From: Nannocystaceae bacterium
Lineage (GTDB): Bacteria; Myxococcota_A; Polyangia; Nannocystales; Nannocystaceae
Direction of reading: 5' to 3'
Assembly: GCA_019694555.1 (NCBI GenBank)
Contig: JAIBBS010000020.1
Location: 1-64,000 of the forward strand
Length of the DNA: 64,000 nucleotides
Shown here piece after piece: positions 1-8,934 of the stretch; position 1 is the first letter of the stretch, and every line of letters starts with the position of its first letter. The position numbers and the translations under genes were made by a program. The notes beneath the pieces are model-generated. The model made no database searches. It saw nothing but the letters and a program-made list of their open reading frames with translations, and was not told where the DNA came from.

Positions 1-164
1 CGGTGCCCGGCACCGAGCCGGTCGTGGTCGATCGCGATCCCGGCCTCGACCACGGGCACGAGGACGTCTACGTCGCCGTGCGCGACGCGTTCGCAGCCGC
101 GACGCGGCAGCTGCAGGACCACGCGCACCGACGCGCGGACGCGCGGACGCGCGGCGCGGACTGA
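1..164 (+). CDS. HPF/RaiA-like ribosome hibernation factor, 3' end only
   Basis: Only the last 53 codons lie in the window. The visible part reads HEDVYVAVRDAFAAATRQL and then a short basic tail. This resembles the last helix of small HPF/RaiA (sigma-54 modulation) proteins, which bind the 30S decoding region and silence ribosomes in stationary phase. The beta-sheet domain is upstream of the window, so the call rests on this helix alone. The gene is convergent with the hydrolase gene that follows. Confidence 0.55.
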   Translation, partial: VPGTEPVVVDRDPGLDHGHEDVYVAVRDAFAAATRQLQDHAHRRADARTRGAD

Positions 165-210
165 GAGGCCGGCAGCGAATGCTGACGGGCTCAGCCTGTC
201 GGCGGACGAG

Positions 211-234
211 CGGCTGTCACCGCGGCGTCAGCCG
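211..234. terminator. Imperfect palindrome between convergent genes
   Basis: CGGCTG and CAGCCG flank a CCGCGG core, giving a GC-rich stem with two mismatched pairs. The stop codon of the minus-strand hydrolase lies in its right arm. There is no T-tract, so termination here is inferred. Confidence 0.35.
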
Positions 235-1103
235 CCGTGCGTCGCGAGCCAGCCGGTGATCATCTCCACGATGGGCTGCCGCAGCGCCGGTGGCTCGTTG
301 TGCAGCTCGTGGTAGTAGCCCTCGAAGCTGCGCAGGGTCTGGTCGCGACCGGCGGCGCCCTCGATGCCCGCGAAGATGCGCTGCACCGCCGTGTGATCGA
401 CGATGCGATCGCCGGTGCCGCAGTACCACAGGCACGGCATGCGGATGCGCGAGGCCTCGCGCTCGACCCGTGCGATCGCAGCGTTCATCGCCGCGAACCA
501 TCCTGCGGTGACGACCCCGACGCGCAGCGGATCCTGCTCGTAGCGCCGCACCACCTCCGCGTCGCGCGAGACCGCGTCGGCGGGGATGCCCGAGGGCAGC
601 GCGAGCTTGGGCGCGAGCCGGGCCGCGAGCTTGCCGGCCGCGAGCTTGAGCGGGTTGACCTTCATCGCCAGGCCCAGCAGCGGGCTCGAGACGATCGCGC
701 CGCGCAGCTGCAGGTCGCGCTCGTGATCGAGCAGGTACACCAGCGCGATCAGCCCGCCCATCGAGTGTCCGAACAGGAACCACGGCAGGTGCTGCGGCCG
801 CTGCTCCTCCGGCAGGCGACCGGCCTGATCCCGCATGACCCGCAGCAGATCGTCGGCGTAGTCCTCGAAGCGCACGACGTCGCCGCGGCGACCGCCCGAG
901 CGGCCCAGGCCGCGGTGATCGGGCCCGAACACCAGCGCGCCGGCCTCGACCAGCTCGCCGGCGAGCTGCGCGTAGCGACCGCTGTGCTCGGCGCCGCCGT
1001 GGGCGACCACGACCACGCGCTGCGGTGGCCCGTCGGGCCGCCAGACGTCGACGTGCAACTCGGTCCCGTCGGCGGCACGAACCGTGTGTTCGGAGTACTG
1101 CAT
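228..1103 (-). CDS. Alpha/beta hydrolase, monoacylglycerol-lipase-like
   Basis: This 291-residue serine hydrolase belongs to the alpha/beta-hydrolase fold and looks like monoglyceride lipases and lysophospholipases. The oxyanion strand is VVVVAHGGAEHSGRY near residue 30. The nucleophile elbow GHSMGG puts the catalytic serine at 114. The acid is probably Asp232 in GTGDRIVD, and the base is His265 or His268 in YYHELHNE. No signal peptide or membrane segment is seen, so it should be cytoplasmic. The ATG is chosen because the fold begins right after it. The upstream gene is divergent, so this is probably monocistronic. The lipid substrate cannot be read from sequence. Confidence 0.85.
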   Translation of the reverse strand: MQYSEHTVRAADGTELHVDVWRPDGPPQRVVVVAHGGAEHSGRYAQLAGELVEAGALVFGPDHRGLGRSGGRRGDVVRFEDYADDLLRVMRDQAGRLPEEQRPQHLPWFLFGHSMGGLIALVYLLDHERDLQLRGAIVSSPLLGLAMKVNPLKLAAGKLAARLAPKLALPSGIPADAVSRDAEVVRRYEQDPLRVGVVTAGWFAAMNAAIARVEREASRIRMPCLWYCGTGDRIVDHTAVQRIFAGIEGAAGRDQTLRSFEGYYHELHNEPPALRQPIVEMITGWLATHGG

Positions 1104-1212
1104 CGGCGGGGCAAGCCTCGCAAAGCGGGCGCGCGCGGGCAACTGTCGCCGTGCGTGCGGCGCGGGCGTCCCGGCAGGGCACGGATTGCCCCTACACTGG
1201 CATGCGGCCCCC

Positions 1213-1953
1213 GTGACCCCGCTGGTCGATCGCCTCCCGTTCGCGCTGCTGGGCGCCGTGCCGGCGCTGGTGGTGATGCTGCTGGTCGATCGGCTCGCCG
1301 AGGCGCGCGACGAGCCGCGCTGGCTACTGCGGCACGCGACCGTCTGCGGCGCGCTGGTGATCGTGCCCGTGCTCGTGGTCGAGCTGGCGCTGGTGCTCGC
1401 GGGCGTGCCGCTGCGCGGACACGACGCCGGCACCGTCGCGTGCGCGGCCTTCGTCGGCGCGGCGCTGCCCGAGGAGCTGGGCAAGGCCGCGTGCCTGCTG
1501 TGGCTGCTGCACCGCCGGGTCGAGTTCCATCGCCGTGGCGACGGCATCGTCTACGGCGCGCGCGTGGGCCTGGGCTTCGCGCTGGTCGAGACCGTGGCGT
1601 GGTCGCTGACCACGACCAACCCGCGTCAGCTGCTGCTGCTGCTGCTCGCGCGCGCGTGCCTGTCGGTGCCATGCCACGCGCTGTGGAGCGCGATGATGGG
1701 TTACGCGGTCGCGCGTCGGCGCATCGACGGCGCGCGCGGGCTGGGGCTCGCGGCCGCCGGCGCGATCGCGGCCCACGGCAGCTTCGACTTCGGCCTGGGC
1801 CTCGCGCAGCTCGCCGATCAGTCGGCCGACGCGCCCGCGTTCGTGCGCGGCGCTGCGGTGGCGCTGCTGGCCGCGGTCGCGTCGCTGGTGGCCGTGCACG
1901 CGCTGCTGCAGCGCGCGCGCACGCGCGATCGCATCGACGCCGCCAACGAGTGA
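1213..1953 (+). CDS. PrsW-type intramembrane metalloprotease
   Basis: The 246-residue protein has about seven hydrophobic helices and the motif set of the PrsW/CPBP-related glutamic-type membrane proteases. These are EExxK at residues 87-91 (LPEELGK), a conserved Glu at 126 in GFALVETVAW, His155 in CHALWS, and HGSFDF at 188-193. PrsW cleaves an anti-sigma factor in Bacillus. The target here is unknown and no anti-sigma gene is adjacent. The GTG start is the first that leaves the whole first helix intact. A TACACT hexamer lies 14 nt upstream without a -35. Its stop codon is part of a palindrome shared with ftsA. Confidence 0.75.
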   Translation: MTPLVDRLPFALLGAVPALVVMLLVDRLAEARDEPRWLLRHATVCGALVIVPVLVVELALVLAGVPLRGHDAGTVACAAFVGAALPEELGKAACLLWLLHRRVEFHRRGDGIVYGARVGLGFALVETVAWSLTTTNPRQLLLLLLARACLSVPCHALWSAMMGYAVARRRIDGARGLGLAAAGAIAAHGSFDFGLGLAQLADQSADAPAFVRGAAVALLAAVASLVAVHALLQRARTRDRIDAANE

Positions 1954-1966
1954 CGCCGCGGCGTCA
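1951..1966. terminator. 16-bp perfect palindrome holding both convergent stops
   Basis: TGACGCCGCGGCGTCA reads the same on both strands. Its first triplet is the stop of the PrsW-like gene and its last triplet is the stop of ftsA. There is no T-tract. It may act as a shared 3' end for both transcripts. Confidence 0.45.
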
Positions 1967-3232
1967 GAACATCTCGCGCACCCACGCGCCGAAGCGGCGC
2001 GCGAGCCCGGGTCCCTCGTCGCGACGCGGACGCGGCGCCTCGACCCGCACCGGTTCGTGGTTGGCGCCGAACAGCACCAGGCCCACGCCGGTCGCGTACT
2101 TGGGATCGGCGATGACGCCGGCGAAGCCACCCTCGGCCAGGCGTGCGTGGGGTCGCGCGCGGCTGCCCCCGCTGGCGCTGGGGACCCCGCGGCGCACCGG
2201 CATCTGGAAGATGTCCTCGGCGATCTCGAGCATGCCGTCCATCGCCGCGGCACCGCCGGTCAACACCAGGCCGCTGGCGGCCAGCTCCGCGCAGCCGCTG
2301 GCGAGCAGCTCCTGCTGTGCCATCAAGAAGATCTCCTCGACGCGCGGCTCGATCACCTCGGCGAGGAAGCGGCGCTTGAACCCGCGCGGCGGCCGGGGGC
2401 CCACGCCGGGCACCTCGATCTCTTCGTCGTCCTGCACCATGCTGATGAGCGCGCAGCCGTGCTTGCGCTTGATGGCCTCGGCCTCGGGCACGCTGGTGCG
2501 CAGGCCGTGCGCCACGTCCTGGGTGATGCGGTGGCCGCCGAGCACGATGACCGAGGTGAAGACGTTGCTGCCCTCGTGATAGACCGCGATGTCGGTGGTA
2601 CCGCCGCCGATGTCGATCATCACCACGCCGAGGTCGCGCTCGTCCTCGTGCAGCACCGCCATGGCGCTGGCGAGCGGCTCGACCACGACCTCCACGACCT
2701 CGAGCGAGGCGCGGTTGCAGCACTTGACGATGTTCTGCACGCTGGTGACCGCGGCCGTGATCACGTGCGCGCGCACCTCCATGCGCACGCCGTTCATGCC
2801 GATGGGGTCACGGATCTGCCCCTGACCGTCGATGATGTACTCGAGCGGCACGGTGTGGATGATCTGCCGGTCGAGCGGGATGTTGACCGCCTTGGCCTGC
2901 TCGATCACGCGGGCGACGTCGGCGTCCTCGACCTCGCGCGAGCGCATGCTGACCTGGCCGGTGCTGCTGAAGCCGCGGATGTGACCGCCGGCGATGCCGA
3001 CGAACACCGACTGCACGTCGGCCGCGGCCATCTGCTCGGCCTCCTCGACCGCGGCCTGGATGCTCGCGGTGGTGGCCTCGATGTTGACGACCACGCCCTG
3101 CCGCAGTCCGTCGGACGGGCTCGTGCCCACGCCGAGGATCTCGACACCATTCGCGGTGACCTCGCCGATGATCGCGGCGACCTTGGTGGTGCCGATATCG
3201 AGGCCACAGATGACTTCTCCGACCTGCGCCAT
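1964..3232 (-). CDS. ftsA: Cell division protein FtsA
   Basis: FtsA is the actin-like ATPase that tethers FtsZ to the membrane and recruits later divisome proteins. The 422-residue length is normal. The first phosphate loop is GLDIGTTKV at 10-18 and the second is IDIGGGTTD at 206-214. The SHS2/1C subdomain lies around 85-165. The C-terminal tail FGAWVREMF is the conserved amphipathic membrane-targeting helix after a basic linker. The start MAQVGE gives the standard N-terminus. It sits 14 bp downstream of ftsQ and is surely cotranscribed with it, but ftsZ lies upstream of both instead of downstream. Confidence 0.97.
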   Translation of the reverse strand: MAQVGEVICGLDIGTTKVAAIIGEVTANGVEILGVGTSPSDGLRQGVVVNIEATTASIQAAVEEAEQMAAADVQSVFVGIAGGHIRGFSSTGQVSMRSREVEDADVARVIEQAKAVNIPLDRQIIHTVPLEYIIDGQGQIRDPIGMNGVRMEVRAHVITAAVTSVQNIVKCCNRASLEVVEVVVEPLASAMAVLHEDERDLGVVMIDIGGGTTDIAVYHEGSNVFTSVIVLGGHRITQDVAHGLRTSVPEAEAIKRKHGCALISMVQDDEEIEVPGVGPRPPRGFKRRFLAEVIEPRVEEIFLMAQQELLASGCAELAASGLVLTGGAAAMDGMLEIAEDIFQMPVRRGVPSASGGSRARPHARLAEGGFAGVIADPKYATGVGLVLFGANHEPVRVEAPRPRRDEGPGLARRFGAWVREMF

Positions 3233-3246
3233 GTCCAAATGCTCCG

Positions 3247-4329
3247 TCAGTGATGGCGGGGAATCCGCGGGATGCGATTGCGCCGCGCGTGCGCGGGCAC
3301 GTTGGGCGCGGCCGCAGCCGCACCGGGTTGGGTCTCGTCGCTGGCGACGTTGGCCGCCGCCGCCGCGCGCTCGTGCGCCTCGACCACGAGCTGCGGCACG
3401 TCCTTGGCCGGGAAGAAGCTCGCGACCACGCGCTCGGGTGCCTCGGGGTCGTGCTCGCGCGGCCCCTCGAGGTGCGCGACCGCGAGCTTCTCGGCGTCGT
3501 CGCCCATCGCGGCCCGCAGCGCATCGAAGCGCGCCAGCGCGTGCCCGACATCGCCGCGACCCAGACGCAGCTGCGTGCCGATCTGCGCGGTGTACAGCGT
3601 CACGCCACCCCACGGGTCGACGTGGACCTCGGACAACAGCGGCCGGCGCTTGGTCTGCCACGCGGTGACGACCTCGAGCGCGCGCGCGACCACGGCCGCG
3701 GCGGCCTCGGGCTCGGCCACGAGCTGCGCCGCGGTCACGCCGGTGATGACCGGCAGCTGGCCGCGTTCACCGGGCTCGAGCCGCTTGAACGCCTCGCCGT
3801 CGCGGTTGACCAGCAGCTGCGTGCCGGCTGCGAGCACGGCCACGGCCTCGTGCTCCTCGATCTCCACGCGCAGCGCATCGGGCAGCTCGCGGTTGACCAC
3901 CGCGCGCGCGACCCAGGGCTCCGCGGTGATGCGCTCGGCCAGGCCGTCGAGCTCGAGCGACAGGATGTTGGTGCCCGGCGCCAGCGCCAACAGCTCGCGC
4001 AGGCGCGCCTCGTCGACGTGGGTGGTCGGCTGGAACTGCAGCGCGCGGACCTCGAAGCGCGGCGAGGTCGTGGCGTAGGCGTAGCCCTCGCGCACGCCCA
4101 CGAGCACGCCGTAGGCCAGCGCCGCGCACAGGCCCAGGCGCACGCCGACGCGCACGCTGGTGCGCAGCCATCGGCGCACGCGCGACGGCGGCGGCGCGAC
4201 CGCGGGCTTCGACGTCGCGCGCTCGTGCCCGGCCGTCGCGGCCGCGACCGTGGGCGCACGCGGCACGCGACGCGCGTTGCCGGCGGACTTGCTCGCCCTG
4301 GTCTTGCTGCTGTCGGCGCGGGTTGCCAT
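3247..4329 (-). CDS. ftsQ: Cell division protein FtsQ
   Basis: This 360-residue bitopic protein has a long Ala/Arg-rich cytoplasmic tail (1-60), one membrane helix at about 62-83, a POTRA domain at about 92-162 (FEVRALQFQ to LRVEIEEHEAVAV), and the FtsQ beta domain. FtsQ links early and late divisome proteins through FtsB and FtsL. The last 60 residues are Ala/Pro-rich and low complexity. The chosen ATG excludes an upstream stretch that overlaps the putative promoter. The order with ftsA is canonical. Confidence 0.92.
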   Translation of the reverse strand: MATRADSSKTRASKSAGNARRVPRAPTVAAATAGHERATSKPAVAPPPSRVRRWLRTSVRVGVRLGLCAALAYGVLVGVREGYAYATTSPRFEVRALQFQPTTHVDEARLRELLALAPGTNILSLELDGLAERITAEPWVARAVVNRELPDALRVEIEEHEAVAVLAAGTQLLVNRDGEAFKRLEPGERGQLPVITGVTAAQLVAEPEAAAAVVARALEVVTAWQTKRRPLLSEVHVDPWGGVTLYTAQIGTQLRLGRGDVGHALARFDALRAAMGDDAEKLAVAHLEGPREHDPEAPERVVASFFPAKDVPQLVVEAHERAAAAANVASDETQPGAAAAAPNVPAHARRNRIPRIPRHH

Positions 4330-4366
4330 CGCGGGGGTGCCACCTTCGAGTGGGGCGGTATCTTGC

Positions 4367-4395
4367 CCAATACCTTCGTGCCCCATGCGACGCAA
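4367..4395 (-). promoter_or_regulatory. Possible promoter for ftsQ-ftsA
   Basis: TTGCGT and TATTGG are separated by 17 nt, between the ftsZ terminator and ftsQ. The hexamers are weak matches. A separate promoter is nevertheless expected, because a T-tailed terminator lies just upstream. Confidence 0.35.
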
Positions 4396-4460
4396 AAAAC
4401 CGGTTTGGCGCGTGCGGCAGCGCGCGAGGCGTGATCGCGATCGCTGCGATCCACGGCGCA

Positions 4461-4496
4461 CAAAAAGACGAAGGGCGGCCCCGAAGAGCCGCCCTT
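4461..4496 (-). terminator. Intrinsic terminator of ftsZ
   Basis: The 9-bp stem AAGGGCGGC/GCCGCCCTT has an 8-nt loop and, read on the minus strand, is followed after four bases by five T residues. It lies 43 nt past the ftsZ stop and separates ftsZ from ftsQ-ftsA. Confidence 0.85.
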
Positions 4497-4538
4497 GCCA
4501 CCGTTGTCACACCGTGAAAAAAGACCTGATCGAGCCAA

Positions 4539-5861
4539 TCAACGATAGAAGCCGTTTTCGTCGCGACGGCGGAGGAAGGCGGGAATCTCGGACGGATCGG
4601 CCGCGACCTCGGCCCGCGACCACGTCGCGGTCTGGGCCGGACCCGAGACCTGCGGCGGCGTCAGGCCGCGCGGGTTCGAAGCCGCGGCGCTCGGTGCCGG
4701 CGCGGCAGCGCGGCCGGTGAGCTGGGCGTTGGAGAACAGCCCTGGCTGACGCTGGCCCGCGGTCGCCTGCACGGTGACCTCCTTGCGGTTGCCGGGCCCG
4801 GCCGCGGGGCCGATCGCACCGACGGCGACCATCTGCGACTGCCGGCGACGGCCGGTGTGCGAGCGGATGGCCTCCTCGAGATCCTCGTGCGCGGGCACGT
4901 GCTGGTCGAAGCCGGTCGCGATCACGGTGATGCGCAGCGCGTCACCCATGTGTTCGTCGATGACGGCGCCGAAGATGATGTTGCAGTCCTCGTGCGCGGC
5001 CTCTTGGATCAGCGACGCGGCCTCTTCGACCTCGTGCAGCTTGAGATCGGTGCCGGCGGTGATGTTGATGAGGATGCCGCGGGCGCCCTGGATCGTGACG
5101 TCCTCGAGCAGCGGGCTGTTGATGGCCTGCTGCGCCGCGGCGATGGCACGGCCCTCCTCGGAGGCGATGCCCATGCCCATCAGCGCGCGGCCCTGGCCGG
5201 ACATGATGGTGCGGACGTCGGCGAAGTCGACGTTGATGATGCCGGGGATCGTGATGAGATCCGACACGCCCTGGGTCGCGTGCTGCAGCACCTCGTCGCA
5301 GAGCTTGAAGCTGTCGAGCAGGCTGGTCGAGGTGCTGGTCACGTCGAGCAGGCGATCGTTGGGGATCGTGATGAGGGTGTCGACCGCCTTCTCGAGGTTG
5401 GCGATGCCCTCCTCGCCCATGCGCATGCGACGTCGCCCCTCGAAGCGGAACGGCTTGGTCACCACGCCGACGCACAGCGCCCCGCACTCGCGCGCGACCT
5501 GGGCCACGATCGGCGCGGCACCGGTGCCGGTGCCACCGCCCATGCCCGCGGTCACGAAGACCATGTCGGCGCCGCGCAGGGCCTCGGTCAGCTCGGCCAC
5601 GCTCTCGAGCGCCGCCTCGCGGCCTCGCTCGGGGTTGGCGCCCGCACCGAGGCCGCGCGTGATCGCAGAGCCCAGCTGGATCCGCAGCGACGCCCGGCTC
5701 TTCTCGAGCGCCTGGATGTCGGTGTTGGCGGCGATGAACTCCACGCCCTCGACGCCATGTCCGATCATCGTGTTGACGGCGTTGCCGCCGGCTCCACCGA
5801 CACCGATGACCTTGATCCGCGCGTGGTCGGGAAATGCCTCTTCGAGCTCGAAGTACGCCAT
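4539..5861 (-). CDS. ftsZ: Cell division GTPase FtsZ
   Basis: FtsZ is the tubulin-like GTPase that polymerises into the division ring. The 440-residue protein has [10 protein letters not shown] at 21-30, the tubulin signature GGGTGTG at 108-114, and the T7 synergy loop ([10 protein letters not shown]). A variable Pro/Ala-rich linker covers about 330-420. It ends with the conserved peptide [19 protein letters not shown] that binds FtsA. It begins the minus-strand series and has its own terminator, so it is not part of a ftsQ-ftsA-ftsZ transcript. Confidence 0.98.
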   Translation of the reverse strand: MAYFELEEAFPDHARIKVIGVGGAGGNAVNTMIGHGVEGVEFIAANTDIQALEKSRASLRIQLGSAITRGLGAGANPERGREAALESVAELTEALRGADMVFVTAGMGGGTGTGAAPIVAQVARECGALCVGVVTKPFRFEGRRRMRMGEEGIANLEKAVDTLITIPNDRLLDVTSTSTSLLDSFKLCDEVLQHATQGVSDLITIPGIINVDFADVRTIMSGQGRALMGMGIASEEGRAIAAAQQAINSPLLEDVTIQGARGILINITAGTDLKLHEVEEAASLIQEAAHEDCNIIFGAVIDEHMGDALRITVIATGFDQHVPAHEDLEEAIRSHTGRRRQSQMVAVGAIGPAAGPGNRKEVTVQATAGQRQPGLFSNAQLTGRAAAPAPSAAASNPRGLTPPQVSGPAQTATWSRAEVAADPSEIPAFLRRRDENGFYR

Positions 5862-5943
5862 GGTGACGCTCGCCTCTTCCGCACCCCGCCCGCCGTGGGA
5901 ACGCCGATCGCACCGGCGGCACGATCGCGGGGTCGCCTGGCCC

Positions 5944-5972
5944 CCCTAACAGGCTGCGATCCGGGCCCGCAA
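5944..5972 (-). promoter_or_regulatory. Weak candidate promoter for ftsZ
   Basis: TTGCGG lies 17 nt before TTAGGG on the minus strand, about 85 nt upstream of the ftsZ start. The -10 match is poor. Confidence 0.25.
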
Positions 5973-6015
5973 GAAATCGACGAAGCCGCGGGCTCGCCCC
6001 CGGCCGGCCGCGGCC

Positions 6016-6029
6016 CGTCCCCGGGGACG
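6016..6029. other. 14-bp palindrome in the ftsZ/orf80 divergent region
   Basis: CGTCCCCGGGGACG is a perfect dyad in the 266-bp region between divergent genes. It could be an operator or simply a GC-rich coincidence. Nothing else coherent is seen in this region apart from the weak ftsZ promoter. Confidence 0.25.
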
Positions 6030-6127
6030 TCCCCGCGCCGCGGTGCGCCGTCGGCCCGCTGCGGGCTCGCGATTCCGGGCACTTGGCCGCGGCGAGGGCG
6101 GGCAGGCGGCTTGCGAAGACCCGGGGC

Positions 6128-6370
6128 ATGAACCGACCCCGCTTCGAGCCCCAGGGCTACGTGCCCACCGACCGCGACGCCGCCGCCGATCGGCGCGACG
6201 GCCTCGACGACGAGGCGCCGACCTGGCCGGCGCTGCCGCTGCCCGAGCCGGACTGCGATGCCGAGGCCAGCACGGTGCGACTGCTGTTCGACCCCGAGCT
6301 CGAGCGCGAGCGGGCGATCTGGCGCGCGATGGTCGCGGCGCACACGCGCGCGGGGCACTGGCCGCAGTGA
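6128..6370 (+). CDS. Hypothetical acidic 80-residue protein
   Basis: I do not recognise this gene. The product is soluble and rich in Asp, Glu, Arg and Pro, with no signal peptide or membrane helix. The second half (VRLLFDPELERERAIWRAM) looks helical. Codon use matches its neighbours: the third positions are nearly all G or C. It is divergent from ftsZ and 61 bp upstream of a small membrane-protein gene. Confidence 0.5.
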   Translation: MNRPRFEPQGYVPTDRDAAADRRDGLDDEAPTWPALPLPEPDCDAEASTVRLLFDPELERERAIWRAMVAAHTRAGHWPQ

Positions 6371-6431
6371 GCCGCGGCTGCGTCCGCGCGGGTCGATCGC
6401 GGCGGCGCGGCGGCGGTCTATCTGCCACGCC

Positions 6432-6737
6432 ATGCGAGCGCTCGCGTCCGCCCTGGTCGGCCTCTTCGGCAGCACCGTCGTGCTCGCGGCGCTGGGGTCT
6501 TGGTTCCTGCGGCCCTACCTGCACGTCGGCGGCGGGCTGCACGACAGCCCCGCGTGGGTGCGCGTGGTATCGGCGGCGGTGCCGCTGGCCGCGATGACGC
6601 TGTGGGTGCTCGCGCTGCGCGGCATGCATCGTCGCGGCTGGCTCGTGCCGATCGCGGCCGCGGTCGGCGTCACGCTCACGCTGCTGGTGTCGGTGGTGCT
6701 GCTGTTCTCGATGGCGCCGGGGCTCGCGTGGCGCTGA
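6432..6737 (+). CDS. Small membrane protein, three helices
   Basis: This 101-residue product of no recognised family has three hydrophobic segments at about 4-25, 44-62 and 72-96, with short charged loops (RGMHRRGW) between the second and third. There is no catalytic motif. A CTATCTG stretch 7-8 nt before the ATG resembles a -10 element, and no Shine-Dalgarno sequence is visible, so the message may be leaderless. It converges on a lipoprotein gene, and their two stop codons fall in a weak 5-bp inverted repeat (TGAGC/GCTCA). Confidence 0.55.
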   Translation: MRALASALVGLFGSTVVLAALGSWFLRPYLHVGGGLHDSPAWVRVVSAAVPLAAMTLWVLALRGMHRRGWLVPIAAAVGVTLTLLVSVVLLFSMAPGLAWR

Positions 6738-6756
6738 GCGGGCGCGCGATCGCAGC

Positions 6757-7338
6757 TCAACCGTTGCAGCCGTCGAACGACGGACTGCCGGGCCCGAGAT
6801 CGGCCCACTCGATGGGCCCGTCGGCGACGCCGAAGCGCATGTCGGTGTACGACTCGACGTCGATCAGCGCCTCCGCGTCGCCGCGGTTCTCGCTGCAGCA
6901 ACCATCGCAGTCGGCGTCGGCGCAGGTATCGATCACCGTGACCACGCGCGTGTGATCGCCGGCGCGCAGGCACAACCGGTGCAGCGCGAGATCACCGAGC
7001 GGGAACACGGCGACGATGTCGTGGCCGCTCACCCATGCCTCGGACATCGTGTTCTCGCAGGCGGCGAACTGCCCGAGGTAGTCGCAGCCGTGGTAGACCA
7101 CGCACTCTTCGCTGCCCGGATCGGGATACGACTCGTAGGTGGTCTTGTTGGCGGTGTGCCACTGCAGCCCGGGGTCGTCGCACAGCCCCACGCCGCCGCT
7201 GCCGTCGTCGCTGCCAGGCCCGGCGCCGCTGTCGGGCCCGCCGGCGTCGCTGCTGGCGGACATCGAGCCGGCACCACCGCTGGTGCCGCAGGCGAGCGCG
7301 AACGCGAATGCAGGGAGCGCGATGCCGGGCTTGGTCAC
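6757..7338 (-). CDS. Cys-rich secreted lipoprotein
   Basis: This 193-residue protein has an N-terminal hydrophobic stretch ending in FALACG, a plausible though not ideal lipobox. A Ser/Gly/Asp-rich linker follows, and then a domain with about eleven cysteines (VVYHGCDYLGQF, DTCADADCDGCC). It is probably anchored in the envelope with disulfides. The GTG start lies 7 bp after the aroE stop and is preceded by GAGGA, so it ends the xseA-terC-aroE operon. The function is unknown. A relation to its metabolic neighbours is not evident. Confidence 0.7.
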   Translation of the reverse strand: MTKPGIALPAFAFALACGTSGGAGSMSASSDAGGPDSGAGPGSDDGSGGVGLCDDPGLQWHTANKTTYESYPDPGSEECVVYHGCDYLGQFAACENTMSEAWVSGHDIVAVFPLGDLALHRLCLRAGDHTRVVTVIDTCADADCDGCCSENRGDAEALIDVESYTDMRFGVADGPIEWADLGPGSPSFDGCNG

Positions 7339-7345
7339 GGGATCC

Positions 7346-8175
7346 TCAGCGGTTGAGTGCGCGCCGCATCGTCGCGACGACCGAGGCCGGCAGCGCGATG
7401 CCCAGCCACAGCTCGAGCGCGCGCACGCCCTGCCACAGCAGCGTCGCGAGCCCGTCCTGCGTGCGCGCGTGGACGTTGTCGGCCTCGTCGAGCAGGCCGC
7501 CGGGCGCGCGGGGATAGACCAGATCGACCACGCGCGTGCCCCGTCGCAGGCGCTCGAGCGGCAACGGCGAGGCGAAGCGCTCGGGTCCGCCGCGCATGCC
7601 GACGGTGGTGGCGTTGACCAGCAGCTCGCAGCCCGCGAGCGCCTCGCCGAGATCGCCGTAGCCGCAGCGTGCCACGCCGTCGAGCGCGGGCAGGCGCGCG
7701 GGCTCGCGGCTGACCCACACCACCTCGGCCGCGGTCTCGCCGTGGCGCAGGCCGTCGACCACCGAGCGCGCTGCGCCGCCGCCCCCGAGCACGACCGCAT
7801 GGCGCGGCGGGTTGCCGCCGAGCTCGGCCAACGCGTCGAGGAAGCCCGCGCCGTCGGTGTTGTGGCCGATGAGCTCGCCGCGACGGATGAGCACGGTGTT
7901 GATCGCACCGATGCGCGCGGCCTCGGGCGCGAGCCGATCCATGTGCGCGACCGCGGCGCGCTTGTGCGGCACCGTGAGGTTCAGCCCGCCCAGCCCCATC
8001 GCGCGCGCGCCGGCGAGCGCGTTGGCGAGCGCGTGCGGCCGCACGTGGAACGCGAAGTAGCGGTGCGGCATGCCCATGGCCGCGAACGCGGCGTTGAGCA
8101 TGTCGGGCGAGCGCGAGTGTCCGACCGGATCGCCGAACACGCCGAAGCACCGGCCGGGGTCGTTCGCGTTCTCGT

Positions 8176-8179
<4 letters not shown>
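7346..8179 (-). CDS. aroE: Shikimate dehydrogenase AroE
   Basis: AroE reduces 3-dehydroshikimate to shikimate with NADPH in aromatic amino-acid synthesis. The 277-residue protein shows the shikimate-binding GHSRSP at 20-25, the catalytic lysine in LNLTVPHK (Lys73), the catalytic Asp in HNTDGAGF (Asp109), and the nucleotide loop GGGGAARS at 132-139. The GTG start overlaps the terC stop as GTGA, which points to translational coupling. All key residues are present, so it should be active. Confidence 0.95.

Positions 8180-8930
<751 letters not shown>

Positions 8931-8934
<4 letters not shown>

Noticed and set aside
1193-1198. TACACT as the -10 of the PrsW-like gene
   Set aside because: No -35 lies at 16-18 nt, and the distance to the GTG (14 nt) differs from the other candidates.
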